Origin: Clostridium sp. CAG:793
GTDB taxonomy: Bacteria > Bacillota > Clostridia > TANB77 > CAG-508
NCBI GenBank assembly: GCA_000433915.1
Contig: HF993640.1
Coordinates: forward strand, 32,583-67,857
Length of the DNA: 35,275 nt
Reading direction: 5' to 3'
Of the stretch, positions 17,201-25,333 are shown in pieces. Every line of letters starts with the position of its first letter. Position 1 is the stretch's first letter. The position numbers and the translations under genes are program-made. The notes under the pieces were generated by a model, which was not told the origin of the DNA, did not search any database, and saw only the letters and a program-made list of their open reading frames with translations.

Positions 17201-18715
17201 AGTAATTTTCTCTGTTCTAAATGAAATTCCTGTAGTCTCTAAGTCAAAAACGCAAAATTCTGTATCCTTTAATGTTTGTCCTTTGTCCTTTGTTACAATA
17301 GGGTCTTTGTCAGGTAATAAATAACCTTCTACTCCATATATTATCTTAATTCCTGCTTTATCATATCCTATCTTGTCCAACAATTTATGTGCATCTGGGA
17401 ATGACTGAACAACACCATGGTCAGTAATTGCAATTGACTTCATGCCCCATTTCATAGCTCTTTTTATAAGCTCTGTTGCAGGAGTTATCGCATCCATCTG
17501 ACTCATCTGTGTATGCATGTGAAGTTCAACTCTTTTAACTTCCGCATTATCCATTCTCTGAATTTTCTTTAATGGCTCTCCTTCTACTATTGTATTTGCT
17601 AGTATTGTAATTTCTTTTGCAAAATTATCAAATCCAGCTTTACCTCCAACTTTAACTCCTGTACCTGGTTTTAATCTTTTTCCAACTTTGTCTTTTTTAT
17701 CAGGCATTACAAAACATTTACATGTTATTGTACTTGTACCATCATATACATCAAATGAATATAGAAATTTACCAGTTTTCTTAAGTTCTGTTGGGTCTGG
17801 AACATTTACTATTTCACCGATTATTTGTGCATCTGTTGTATCCATTCCGATATCTGCAACTTTTATAATAGGCTCTCGTATATTTGAATTTCTTCCAAAT
17901 ATTAAGCTTGGATCATCTGGGTCTGACTTTCCTTTCGGCATTTCATCATTAAATCCAGAATTTCCGCCACTATTACCATTACTGTTTCCATTATTATTTC
18001 CATTTTGATTACCATTTGATTGATTTGCATTATTCTGATTATAGTTTTTAGGTTGCCATGAGCCTTTTTCTTTCCATGAATTTTGTGGCTTTACATGTTT
18101 TTCAGAATTTTCACTTTGCCTATTTATTTCCTCTTCATTATTAGCAGCTTTATTTGCAACTGCTCTAGCTGAACTTTCAGCAAATTCTTTAATTATATCT
18201 TCCTTTGCTTTATCAAAGTTTTGTTCAATCTCGCCATAATTGTCTTCTACAAATTCTACTCTATAATTAGAATCGTATGTATTTTTGATAAATTCTGATA
18301 TGTAATTATGTATGCCCTGTTTTTCTAGTAATACCTTTCCTTTTACACATAAATGTAGTGTAATAATCCCATCTTTTACTTCAGCAGTACTATTTTTTAA
18401 AAAAGCTTTTATTACAGCAACATTTTTTGATAAAAAGTTTAAAATGTCTTTCCAATCATCAGCAATCCTTTTATTTCTATCATCTGGTGGTAATGTGATT
18501 TTCAAAGAAACTTCTTTTAAATTAAATCTTTTACGAACATAATTATCAAATTTTTCAATTTCTCCAATAGGTATAATTTCATCAGATAGCAAAAAAATCT
18601 CTAATCTATTTGTCTTTTTATACAAATTAACATTAGAAATTTTTGCATTTGCTAAAGCAAAACTATCAGAATTATAATCACAAAAAACTACTTTTACTTC
18701 TTTTAATTGTTCCAA
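14201..18715 (-). CDS. polC: DNA polymerase III alpha subunit, PolC type
   Basis: Replicative polymerase of low-GC Gram-positives with built-in proofreading. The 1504 residues include an N-terminal domain (1-180), an OB fold (about 284-378), the split PHP domain (VELHMHTQMSQMDA from 396), a DEDD exonuclease (FDLETTG, Asp491 and Glu493; HNADFD at 571-576; HRALDDVDTT near 629-638), a zinc finger (Cys974, Cys977, Cys998, Cys1001), and the polymerase aspartates in PDIDLNFSG (Asp1027, Asp1029). Residues 222-254 form an Asn/Gly-rich low-complexity linker before the OB fold. The start is TTG, six bases after GGAGG. It follows the site-2 protease gene, the normal order in Firmicutes. Confidence 0.98.
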   Translation of the reverse strand: MEQLKEVKVVFCDYNSDSFALANAKISNVNLYKKTNRLEIFLLSDEIIPIGEIEKFDNYVRKRFNLKEVSLKITLPPDDRNKRIADDWKDILNFLSKNVAVIKAFLKNSTAEVKDGIITLHLCVKGKVLLEKQGIHNYISEFIKNTYDSNYRVEFVEDNYGEIEQNFDKAKEDIIKEFAESSARAVANKAANNEEEINRQSENSEKHVKPQNSWKEKGSWQPKNYNQNNANQSNGNQNGNNNGNSNGNSGGNSGFNDEMPKGKSDPDDPSLIFGRNSNIREPIIKVADIGMDTTDAQIIGEIVNVPDPTELKKTGKFLYSFDVYDGTSTITCKCFVMPDKKDKVGKRLKPGTGVKVGGKAGFDNFAKEITILANTIVEGEPLKKIQRMDNAEVKRVELHMHTQMSQMDAITPATELIKRAMKWGMKSIAITDHGVVQSFPDAHKLLDKIGYDKAGIKIIYGVEGYLLPDKDPIVTKDKGQTLKDTEFCVFDLETTGISFRTEKITEIGIMKIKNGEVIEEFSSFVNPQKPIPMRVQEITHITDDMVKDAPTIEEILPKVLEFFGDSVLVAHNADFDTGFLRYNCEKLGLPFNNTYLDTLRLAKDLFPTYKKYKLGIIAENLGIKVDVAHRALDDVDTTVKVFNVMCKMLEEKGVKRLSDIDKEESGKANFKKLKSYHTIILAKDYVGLRNLYRLVSISHLHYFYKKPLILKSLYKKYSEGLIMGTACDQGELYQAILNGKPDEEIEDIAKDYDYLEIQPIKNDEYLVREGTLQSDEDLRNIVRKIVALGEKLGKPVCATCDVHFMDPQDEIYRRILQAGQGYDDADMQAPLYLRTTEEMLKEFEFLGEEKAYEVVVTNTNKISDMCEKIRPISPEKCPPHIPGCETTIKEIAYNKAHELYGDPLPEIVQSRLDKELDSIIKNGFSVMYIIAQKLVWKSNADGYIVGSRGSVGSSFVANMTGITEVNSLPPHYRCPKCKYSDFTDYGVKNGFDLPDKMCPKCGHRLDKDGMDIPFETFLGFNGDKEPDIDLNFSGEYQAKAHKYTEVIFGKGTTFKAGTVGTVADKTAYGYVKKYYEERGVPVSSAEINRVSKGCTGIKRTTGQHPGGIIVVPKGRQIYEFTPVQHPADDPNSDIITTHFDYHSIDQNLLKLDILGHDDPTVIRMLYDLTGFDPTHVPLDDKDTMSIYSSTKALGVTPESIKSDVGTFGIPESGTKFVRGMLKDTKPSTFEELLRISGLSHGTDVWLGNAQDLINSGTATLSEVICTRDDIMLYLIKQGLPPNTSFKIMELVRKGKVAKEPEKWAAFKKTMEEYHVPQWYIDSCNKIKYLFPKAHAAAYVTNAFRIAWFKVHIPKAYYTAYFTIRADAFDSEVMCHGQERVKNKMKEIELLGNAATQKDSAMYETLEIVNEMYERKITFLPIDLYKSGATKFKMEDEGIRPPLNSIPGFGSVAAQGVEEARKDGQFMSIDDLKIRAKIGASGIELLKKAGCLEGMSQSNQMSLFG

Positions 18716-18744
18716 AATATGCCTCCGATAATTTCATTAATTCA

Positions 18745-19497
18745 TTAGTGTATCCATCTTATAATATCATTCACCGCTATAATTGCTGAAAACAATACTA
18801 ATAATAAACATCCATATGATTGTATTTTAAGTTCTAATTCCTTATCAAGAGGCTTCTTTCTTATTGCCTCTATAATAAGTAATAAGAATTTTCCTCCATC
18901 TAAAGGAATTATAGGTAATAAGTTGGTCATTCCAAGTGAAACCGATATTATTGATAATAAATATATAAACTCAACTATCCCAGATGTCTGACTTACCATC
19001 TCTGATATTCCAACAGGTCCCATCATGTCATTCATACCAACTTTACCTGTAAATAGTTGTATTATTCCATCAAACATTGATTGAATAAGCAGGCCTAATG
19101 ATTGTGCTGAATATGATATAGCTGTTACAAAACTCATATTCTTCACAATCATATATCTTATTAAAATTAATAAAAAATATGCGGTTAATCCAAATATTAT
19201 ATTAACTAATCCACCTGCAACTATAACAGCCATTCTCTTTGGTATGCTTGCTTTACTATATGATCTATTGTCATTTGATTCTTTTTCTTCACCTTCAAGA
19301 TTTACAAAACCACCTAATGGAATAGCTCTTAATTCATACTCCGTTTCTTTACCCCTATGTTTCCATATCTTAGGGCCAAATCCTATTGCAAATTCATTTA
19401 CCTTTATATTACACATCTTTGCAACAATATAATGTCCAGACTCATGAATTAATACTAAAAAACTAAGTAAAAAAACTATTTTTATACTTGCAATCAA
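18745..19497 (-). CDS. PDZ-less RseP/RasP-like site-2 metalloprotease
   Basis: Intramembrane zinc protease of the M50 family; relatives (RasP, RseP) cut anti-sigma factors and leftover signal peptides. The 250 residues have the zinc site HESGH (18-22) in the first segment, GFVNLEGEE near 63-71, and NLLPIIPLDGGK (about 191-202) holding the Asp ligand. RasP and RseP are usually 350-450 residues with one or two PDZ domains between the halves. Here about 90 mostly hydrophobic residues replace them and no PDZ is visible, so substrate access must be controlled differently. The start is TTG, seven bases after GGAGG. It sits where rseP belongs, between cdsA and polC, but dxr is missing. Confidence 0.9.
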   Translation of the reverse strand: MIASIKIVFLLSFLVLIHESGHYIVAKMCNIKVNEFAIGFGPKIWKHRGKETEYELRAIPLGGFVNLEGEEKESNDNRSYSKASIPKRMAVIVAGGLVNIIFGLTAYFLLILIRYMIVKNMSFVTAISYSAQSLGLLIQSMFDGIIQLFTGKVGMNDMMGPVGISEMVSQTSGIVEFIYLLSIISVSLGMTNLLPIIPLDGGKFLLLIIEAIRKKPLDKELELKIQSYGCLLLVLFSAIIAVNDIIRWIH

Positions 19498-19520
19498 TAA
19501 ACTGCCTCCTAATTAATTTT

Positions 19521-20354
19521 TTATAAAATAAATATTAATATTGCAGCATATGCAAATGGTATTATAAATATAACACTGTCAAATCTGTCAAGCATTCCTC
19601 CATGTCCAGGAATCAATTCGCTAAAATCTTTTATTCCGCAATATCTTTTTATACTTGATGCTGCCAAATCTCCTATCTGGCCTATAGCTGCAAGCACTGC
19701 TACGATTACAGCCATTAAAACAGTAGGAATATTTATAGCAAACATAGCATTTACAATAATTGAGTAAATAACTGATATTACAACTGCTCCAACTATTCCA
19801 GCTATTGAACCTTCTATTGATTTCTTAGGACTTATTGGTGTAAATTTATGTTTTCCAAAGTTCTTTCCTATTAAATAAGCAAATACATCGCTTCCCCATG
19901 CAGCTATTAATACATACCATGCAAATATTCTTCCATTCGGTTCTATCGCTCTTAATAAACTAAAAAAGAAAATCATAAAAGGAATATAGCAAATTCCTAG
20001 CATTGTTACAGCTACATCTATAATATTCTTTTTTCCTTTTGTAATTATTACTTCTGCAAATAATATTAACAAACATATAGGTATGTACATTAGTAAGAAA
20101 CTTTTTAAAGTTTCTGGAGATACTAAGTGTGTAAAAATAATTAGTACACTAGATATATATCCTAGCCAAGAAGAAGGATTAGCTTTCTCTGTTGATTTAA
20201 AACAATGAAAATACTCATACAAGCAAAATATTGATAATACACACATTGCAATGTCCATAACATAATTATTTGCAAATATAAATATACCCGCAACTATTGG
20301 AAACATTATCGCTGCACTAGTAACTCTTTTTAATCTTTCCTTCTTTTTTTCCAT
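19521..20354 (-). CDS. cdsA: Phosphatidate cytidylyltransferase
   Basis: Makes CDP-diacylglycerol from phosphatidate and CTP in the membrane, the branch point of phospholipid synthesis. The 277 residues (from ATG) have about eight membrane segments and the family signature near the C-terminus: KRYCGIKDFSELIPGHGG followed by DRFDSVIF. SPKKSIEGSIAG is also typical. The start is uncertain: the frame opens with TTG at 20375, but I prefer ATG at 20354. The SD site (GGAGA at 20395-20391) is far from both, with an 11-bp hairpin between it and the ATG; looping out the hairpin gives normal spacing to the ATG. It lies between uppS and the site-2 protease, the normal order. Confidence 0.95.
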   Translation of the reverse strand: MEKKKERLKRVTSAAIMFPIVAGIFIFANNYVMDIAMCVLSIFCLYEYFHCFKSTEKANPSSWLGYISSVLIIFTHLVSPETLKSFLLMYIPICLLILFAEVIITKGKKNIIDVAVTMLGICYIPFMIFFFSLLRAIEPNGRIFAWYVLIAAWGSDVFAYLIGKNFGKHKFTPISPKKSIEGSIAGIVGAVVISVIYSIIVNAMFAINIPTVLMAVIVAVLAAIGQIGDLAASSIKRYCGIKDFSELIPGHGGMLDRFDSVIFIIPFAYAAILIFIL

Positions 20355-20362
20355 AATTAGTT

Positions 20363-20390
20363 GTATGATATACAATACTGTATATCATAC
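20363..20390 (-). repeat. Perfect 11-bp inverted repeat between SD and cdsA start
   Basis: GTATGATATAC and its exact complement flank a 6-nt loop. The SD for cdsA abuts one side and the ATG is eight bases past the other. There is no U-run, so it is not a terminator. It may act as a looped-out spacer, a translation switch or a protein site. Confidence 0.75.
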
Positions 20391-20407
20391 TCTCCTTTCT
20401 CATAAAC

Positions 20408-21109
20408 TTATTTTCCTATTCTTCTGTGACGATTATTATACTCATTTATTGCATTATCTATATCTTCTGATGTAAAATCAGGCCAATATTTATCTAAGAA
20501 CAAAAATTCTGAATATGTTATTTGCCAAGGTAAGAAGTTACTCATTCTTAGCTCTCCACTCGTTCTAATAACAAGATCAGGATCACTCTGTCCACATGTA
20601 TATAAATTATTAGAAATTGTATCTTCATTTATATCTTTGATTTCCATTTTTCCATCTAATACATCTTGTGCAATTCTCTGTGTTGCTCTAACTATCTCGG
20701 CTCTCCCTCCATAATTAAATGCTATATTAAGATTAAGCCCTGTATTATCCTTAGTTCTTTCTTCCATCTGAATCATCTTTTTTCTAAGTTCTTCTGGAAC
20801 ACCATCAATATCTCCCAATATTCTAAGTTTAATATTATCTAAATCCGCTGTTTTCAAAAATCTATCAAGATACATTTGAAGTATAAGCATTATTGCTCCA
20901 ACTTCTTCTTTTGTTCTTTTCCAGTTTTCAGTTGAAAAAGCATATACAGTTAGATATTCTAATCCTATTTTGTTACAGTATCTAGATATTGTTTCTAATA
21001 CTTCTGCACCTTTTTTATGACCTAATTTAGTATCTAAATTATGTGATTTTGCCCAACGTCTATTACCGTCCATTATTATTGCAATATGTTTTATATCTGA
21101 GTTCTCCAT
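20408..21109 (-). CDS. uppS: Undecaprenyl diphosphate synthase
   Basis: cis-Prenyltransferase that builds the C55 lipid carrier for peptidoglycan and surface polysaccharides. The 233 residues have the catalytic motif IIMDGNRRWAK (Asp near 13), LTVYAFSTENWKR in the FPP region, FNYGGRAEIV, and the diphosphate motif RTSGELRMSNFLPWQ. ATG has GAGGAGA four bases upstream. It sits 59 bases after frr and 53 before cdsA, the conserved Firmicutes order. Its product also supplies the carrier for any polysaccharide made under the cps genes. Confidence 0.97.
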   Translation of the reverse strand: MENSDIKHIAIIMDGNRRWAKSHNLDTKLGHKKGAEVLETISRYCNKIGLEYLTVYAFSTENWKRTKEEVGAIMLILQMYLDRFLKTADLDNIKLRILGDIDGVPEELRKKMIQMEERTKDNTGLNLNIAFNYGGRAEIVRATQRIAQDVLDGKMEIKDINEDTISNNLYTCGQSDPDLVIRTSGELRMSNFLPWQITYSEFLFLDKYWPDFTSEDIDNAINEYNNRHRRIGK

Positions 21110-21168
21110 CTATTCTCCTCTAATGTCTCTATATAAGTATAATTCACTATGATTGCTTTTATTCCTAA

Positions 21169-21717
21169 TTATACAGACATAACTTCTTTTTCTTTTTTGT
21201 CACAAATGCTATCAATTTTAGCTACATGCTCATCTGTTGCTTTTTGAATCTTGTCTTCTATTCCTCTTTCTTCGTCTTCTGAAATTTCACTATTTTTAAG
21301 CAATGCTTTTGCTTCATCCATTTCATCTCTTCTAACATTTCTAATTGCAACTTTTGCTTCCTCTGCCATTTTCTTTATGTCTTTAACTAATCCTTTTCTT
21401 CTCTCTTCTGTTAATTCAGGAAATGCAAGTCTTATCACTTGTCCATCATTCATTGGATGAATTCCTATATCTGCTTTTTCTATGGCTTTCTCTACTTGTG
21501 ATAAAATACTTCTATCCCATGGTTGAATAACTATTAATCTAGCCTCTGGAACAGATATGCTAGCAACTTGATTTATCGGTGTTGGAACACCATAATATTC
21601 AACTGTTACACGATTAAGTATTGCTGGATTAGCTCTACCAGCTCTTACTTCTGAATAATTATCTTCTAAACTGTCAATTACTTTTTGCATTTTTTCTTTC
21701 ATTACATCTAAACTCAT
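21169..21717 (-). CDS. frr: Ribosome recycling factor
   Basis: Splits post-termination ribosomes together with EF-G. The 182-residue protein has the usual length and patterns: VRAGRANPAIL near the N-terminus, YYGVPTPINQVASI, QPWDRSIL, and the C-terminal helix with RRDEMDEAK and DEERGIEDKIQK. AGGAGG sits four bases before the ATG. It follows pyrH by 49 bases. Confidence 0.98.
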   Translation of the reverse strand: MSLDVMKEKMQKVIDSLEDNYSEVRAGRANPAILNRVTVEYYGVPTPINQVASISVPEARLIVIQPWDRSILSQVEKAIEKADIGIHPMNDGQVIRLAFPELTEERRKGLVKDIKKMAEEAKVAIRNVRRDEMDEAKALLKNSEISEDEERGIEDKIQKATDEHVAKIDSICDKKEKEVMSV

Positions 21718-21766
21718 AAAATCCTCCTATTTTTTATGTTCTATTAATATTTTAATCTCATAAATT

Positions 21767-22471
21767 TTATTGATTGTTATCAACTTTTGTTCCTATCTTT
21801 TCACCTTTTACAGCTTTAATAATGTTTTCTGCATCACTCATTGCAAATACTTCTAATGGAATATTATTATCTTTGCATAAAGATATCGCTGTTGAATCCA
21901 TTACTTTCAAATCTCTCTCTAATATTTCCTGATATGATACATGCTCTAATTTCTTAGCATTAGAATCTACCTTTGGATCAGCTGTATATACACCATCAAT
22001 TGTTTTAGCAACTAGTATTACATCTGCTCCTATTTCAGCTGCTCTTAATGCTGCTGTTGTATCTGTTGAGAAAAATGGGCTTCCAATTCCACAAGAGAAT
22101 ATTAATATTCTACCTTTTTCTAAGTGTCTCATTGCTCTTCTTTGTACAAATGGTTCAGCAATTTGTCTCATTTCAATAGCAGTTTGTAATCTAGTTGGTA
22201 TTCCTCTTTTTTCTATTGCATCTTGAAGTGCTAATCCATTCATTGCTGTTGCAAGCATTCCCATATAATCAGCTGTAGTACGTACCATTCCTTGACCATA
22301 TTTTCCTCTCCAGAAGTTTCCTCCTCCTACAACAATTGCTACATCAACTCCAAGCTCATGTACTTTTACAATAGCATCACATATCTCACTTATTGTTTTT
22401 TGATCTATTCCATTTTTTTCTTCTCCTGCTAGTGCTTCCCCACTTAGCTTTAGTAAAACTCTCTTATACAA
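21767..22471 (-). CDS. pyrH: UMP kinase
   Basis: Phosphorylates UMP to UDP, feeding pyrimidine nucleotides and UDP-sugars. From the chosen start the product is 234 residues with LLKLSGEAL near the N-terminus, VVGGGNFWRG, the GADVILVAKT segment and DGVYTADPK, typical of the amino-acid-kinase-fold UMP kinases. I chose TTG at 22471 because AGGAGG lies seven bases upstream and the protein then begins just before the conserved kinase core; an in-frame ATG at 22507 lies before that SD. The usual upstream neighbours rpsB and tsf are absent and an LPKTG gene takes their place. A TTGACA at 22561-22556 has no -10 at proper distance. Confidence 0.96.
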   Translation of the reverse strand: MYKRVLLKLSGEALAGEEKNGIDQKTISEICDAIVKVHELGVDVAIVVGGGNFWRGKYGQGMVRTTADYMGMLATAMNGLALQDAIEKRGIPTRLQTAIEMRQIAEPFVQRRAMRHLEKGRILIFSCGIGSPFFSTDTTAALRAAEIGADVILVAKTIDGVYTADPKVDSNAKKLEHVSYQEILERDLKVMDSTAISLCKDNNIPLEVFAMSDAENIIKAVKGEKIGTKVDNNQ

Positions 22472-22607
22472 AGTATTGCCTCCTATTTTTATGTTAATTT
22501 TTTTCAATATTCACTCGTATTCTATCATATAAAAACAAAAACTTAAAGAGTTTAGTGTCAATTTCTTTTGAAAATTTAAGCATTATTTATTTTTGTAAAA
22601 CGCAAAA

Positions 22608-22650
22608 ACACCTTAGCCATTAATATTTATTATACTAATGGCCAAAGTGT
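22608..22650 (-). terminator. Terminator of the LPKTG gene
   Basis: A 15-bp stem with two G-U pairs is formed by ACACCTTAGCCATTA and TAATGGCCAAAGTGT, with a 13-nt loop. On the minus strand it runs into GGTGTTTTTGCGTTTT. It begins 28 bases after the stop codon. Confidence 0.72.
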
Positions 22651-22678
22651 ATTAAACTATATTCAATTTATATCAATA

Positions 22679-23038
22679 TTAATCTTGGTATTTTCTTGAT
22701 TTAGCAAATGCAAATGCTCCAACAGCTATTGCAACAACACCAATTGCAGTTACAACATAAATATCATTTTCACCTGTTTTAGGTAAATCTTTGCTTATAT
22801 TGTTTATTGTATTTGTTGTTTGTGTCTTATTTGTTGATACATTTCCTGTGCTTAAAGAAACGTTTCCAGTAGTATTACTTGCTGTATTAGTAGCAGTATT
22901 GCTAGCTGTGTTTGTAGCAGTGTTACCTGCCGTATTTGTTGGATTAATTGATAATGCGTTAACATTTCCTAAAGTTAATGCTAATACTGCAAAAATTAAA
23001 ACTATTGATACAACTACATATTTTCTAAAATTTCTCAT
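22679..23038 (-). CDS. Tiny LPKTG-anchored low-complexity wall protein
   Basis: The 119 residues contain a signal peptide (1-29), about 55 residues made almost wholly of Asn, Thr, Ala, Ser and Gly in short repeats (NTASNTATNTASNTTGNV, 43-60), the sorting signal LPKTG at 85-89, a hydrophobic segment and the tail KSRKYQD. After sortase cutting the mature part would be a short unfolded polar string on peptidoglycan, a likely glycosylation or spacer module (inference). No catalytic or binding domain is visible. ATG follows GAAGGAGAAG. It stands alone between ychF and pyrH with its own terminator. Thr/Ser repeats suggest slippage-prone coding. Confidence 0.82.
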   Translation of the reverse strand: MRNFRKYVVVSIVLIFAVLALTLGNVNALSINPTNTAGNTATNTASNTATNTASNTTGNVSLSTGNVSTNKTQTTNTINNISKDLPKTGENDIYVVTAIGVVAIAVGAFAFAKSRKYQD

Positions 23039-23250
23039 CTTCTACTTCTCCTTCGTCTTTAACATCTAATAATATTATAACTAAAAAATTGCAAAATATC
23101 GCATGAAAAATATAACATTTACATACTATAATTATTTTAGCACTTAATTATATAATTAGTCAACATTTTTTTACATATTTTTTATTTTTTTGCAAGAAAT
23201 TACATCTTTATCTAAATTTTTCTAATTAATTTTGCAAATTTCTGCAAAAA

Positions 23251-24339
23251 TTATACATTAAATTTAAATTCAACAATGTCTCCGTCTTGCATTACATATT
23301 CTTTTCCTTCAAGTCTTACTAATCCAAGTTCCTTTACTTTTTGGTAACTTCCATTCTTAATTAAGTCATCATAAGAAACTATTTCGGCTTTTATAAATCC
23401 TCTTTCAAAATCAGAATGTATCTTGCCAGCAGCCTGTGGAGCTTTAGTTCCTTTCTTTATAGTCCATGCTCTTACTTCTTTCTTTCCAGCAGTTAAAAAT
23501 GACATTAATCCTAATAAATCATAGCTTGCTTTTATAACTTTATCAAGTCCTGATTCTTCTAATCCAATTGCTTCAAGCATTTCTTTTTTGTCTTCTCCCT
23601 CAAGAGCAGATAATTCCTCTTCAATTTTTACACATAAGGTAATTACTTGAGCATTTTCTTTTTGAGCAAATTCTTTTACTTTTTTTACATATTCATTATC
23701 TGGCTTTCCAATGTCATCTTCTGAAATATTAGCAACATATAAAATTTGTTTCATTGTAAGTAAAAATGCATCTTTTACAAGCTCTTTTTCTTCATCTGAT
23801 AACTCTGCCATTCTAGCAGGATTGCCTTTTTCAAGAACATCTCTTATTTTCTTAAAAGCTTCTTCTTCTGCATAATATTTTTTATCACCTTTTGCTAATT
23901 TAGCAGCTCTTTCTATTCTTTTATTTACAGTTTCCATATCAGCTAATACAAGTTCTATGTTTATTGTATCAATATCTCTGATTGGATCAACACTTCCATC
24001 AACATGAATTACATTAGGATCTTCAAAACATCTTACAACTTCCAAAATAGAATCTGTTTCTCTTATATGTGATAAGAATTTGTTTCCTAATCCTTCACCT
24101 TTGCTTGCTCCTTTTACTAAACCTGCAATATCAACAAATTCAATAATTGCATGTGTTATCTTATCTGAATCATACATTTTTCCTAGAACATCTAATCTTT
24201 CATCTGGCACTGGAACAACACCAACATTTGGCTCTATCGTACAAAATGGATAATTTGCACATTCTGCTCCCGCATTTGTTATACTGTTAAAAAGTGTACT
24301 TTTTCCTACGTTAGGTAATCCTACTATTCCTATCTTCAT
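23251..24339 (-). CDS. ychF: YchF/Ola1-type Obg-family ATPase/GTPase
   Basis: Ribosome-associated P-loop protein linked to stress responses and translation. The 362 residues have G1 GLPNVGKST near the start, the DIAGLVKGASKGEGLG switch region, a helical coiled-coil insert, and a C-terminal TGS domain ending GDIVEFKFNV. The family usually has about 365 residues, which supports ATG at 24339 (MKIGIVGLP) with AAAGGA upstream; an ATG nine codons earlier is less likely. It lies 30 bases after the RNA methyltransferase gene and ends the long tsaE run. A weak 7-bp hairpin (TTTTGCA arms, 23230-23249) touches its end. Confidence 0.97.
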   Translation of the reverse strand: MKIGIVGLPNVGKSTLFNSITNAGAECANYPFCTIEPNVGVVPVPDERLDVLGKMYDSDKITHAIIEFVDIAGLVKGASKGEGLGNKFLSHIRETDSILEVVRCFEDPNVIHVDGSVDPIRDIDTINIELVLADMETVNKRIERAAKLAKGDKKYYAEEEAFKKIRDVLEKGNPARMAELSDEEKELVKDAFLLTMKQILYVANISEDDIGKPDNEYVKKVKEFAQKENAQVITLCVKIEEELSALEGEDKKEMLEAIGLEESGLDKVIKASYDLLGLMSFLTAGKKEVRAWTIKKGTKAPQAAGKIHSDFERGFIKAEIVSYDDLIKNGSYQKVKELGLVRLEGKEYVMQDGDIVEFKFNV

Positions 24340-24369
24340 TTCAAATTCCTTTCTTGCTATATTCAAATA

Positions 24370-25323
24370 CTATTTTCTTAATTTACATATAAAGAATCCT
24401 TCCATATTTTCTGATGGTATAATTCTTATTGCTTTTTCTACTTGTTTTGCTACATTTTTATCTGATATAGATTTTGATATTCCTTTTGTTTTTTCTTTTA
24501 CATCTAACTGAATGTCCATCACACTCATTCCCAATCCTTTGATTGCAAACTCAACCATATTTTCGTTTTCATATTTGTTAAGTGTGCATGTTGAATATAC
24601 CAATATTCCTCCTGGTTTCAAGGCTTGATATGCACTCTTTATAAGTTCTTTTTGCAAATTGCCTAAATCTTTTACCATTGAAGTAGACCAATTAGAATAC
24701 GAGTGCTTATCATCTACTTCAAATCTACCTTCTCCACTACAAGGTGTATCTAATAGTACTCTATCAAATTCTTCTGTATGCTTTTTTCCTAAATTTCGTG
24801 CATCTTCATTTATAACTTCTACAATATTAATTCCTTGTTTTTCAATATTATATTTAAGTCTATCACATCGTATTTTGTCTATTTCATTTGCCAAAATTGA
24901 ACCTTTATTTTTCATCATACATGCTATTTGCGTTGTCTTACTTCCTGGAGCAGCTGTCATGTCTAGTACCTTTTCTTCTTCCATAGGTTCTAATACAATT
25001 GGTGGAACCATACTAGACAAACTTTGCAGATATATTTTTCCATCTTTATATAAATCTGTGTTTATTATATCTTTTTCATTTATATTTTTTAATATAACAG
25101 CTTCGTCATAAAAACTTGGAATTATATATTCAATATTGTTTTTGTCTAAGTATTCATATACGTCTCTTTTTTCACATTTTAAAGTATTTATTCTAAATGT
25201 AGTTTTTCTTTCTTGACACATTCCACTTAAAATTTTATCTGCCATTTTTTCATTAAAATTGTTATAGATATATTGCACAAAATCCATTGGCAATTTCATT
25301 TTAGCTTGTACTATTGATAACAT
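24370..25323 (-). CDS. RsmB/NOP2-type 5-methylcytosine RNA methyltransferase
   Basis: SAM-dependent enzyme predicted to methylate cytosine C5 in rRNA or tRNA. The 317 residues have the N-terminal FRINTLK element, the SAM motif MTAAPGSKTTQIA, motif IV DTPCSGEG and motif VI STCTLN; the two cysteines are the release and catalytic residues of the family. It ends soon after the catalytic domain and lacks the C-terminal PUA-type extension of longer RsmF members, so the exact target is open. ATG follows GGAGA. It lies ten bases after the unknown membrane protein gene. Confidence 0.93.
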   Translation of the reverse strand: MLSIVQAKMKLPMDFVQYIYNNFNEKMADKILSGMCQERKTTFRINTLKCEKRDVYEYLDKNNIEYIIPSFYDEAVILKNINEKDIINTDLYKDGKIYLQSLSSMVPPIVLEPMEEEKVLDMTAAPGSKTTQIACMMKNKGSILANEIDKIRCDRLKYNIEKQGINIVEVINEDARNLGKKHTEEFDRVLLDTPCSGEGRFEVDDKHSYSNWSTSMVKDLGNLQKELIKSAYQALKPGGILVYSTCTLNKYENENMVEFAIKGLGMSVMDIQLDVKEKTKGISKSISDKNVAKQVEKAIRIIPSENMEGFFICKLRK

Positions 25324-25333
25324 ATCTTCTCCA

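Noticed and set aside
17940..18060. Asn/Gly-rich run in PolC as a frameshift or insertion
   Set aside because: The frame stays open through it and it falls between the N-terminal and OB domains, where linkers vary in length. It is a linker.
22533..22561. TTGACA before pyrH as a promoter
   Set aside because: The nearest -10-like hexamer (TATGAT) is 26 bases away, and at 17 bases there is no -10. I could not assign the pyrH promoter.
23225..23251. Hairpin TTTTGCA/TGCAAAA as terminator of ychF
   Set aside because: The stem is only 7 bp and AT-rich, and it reaches the ychF stop codon. Too weak to list, though termination here remains possible.
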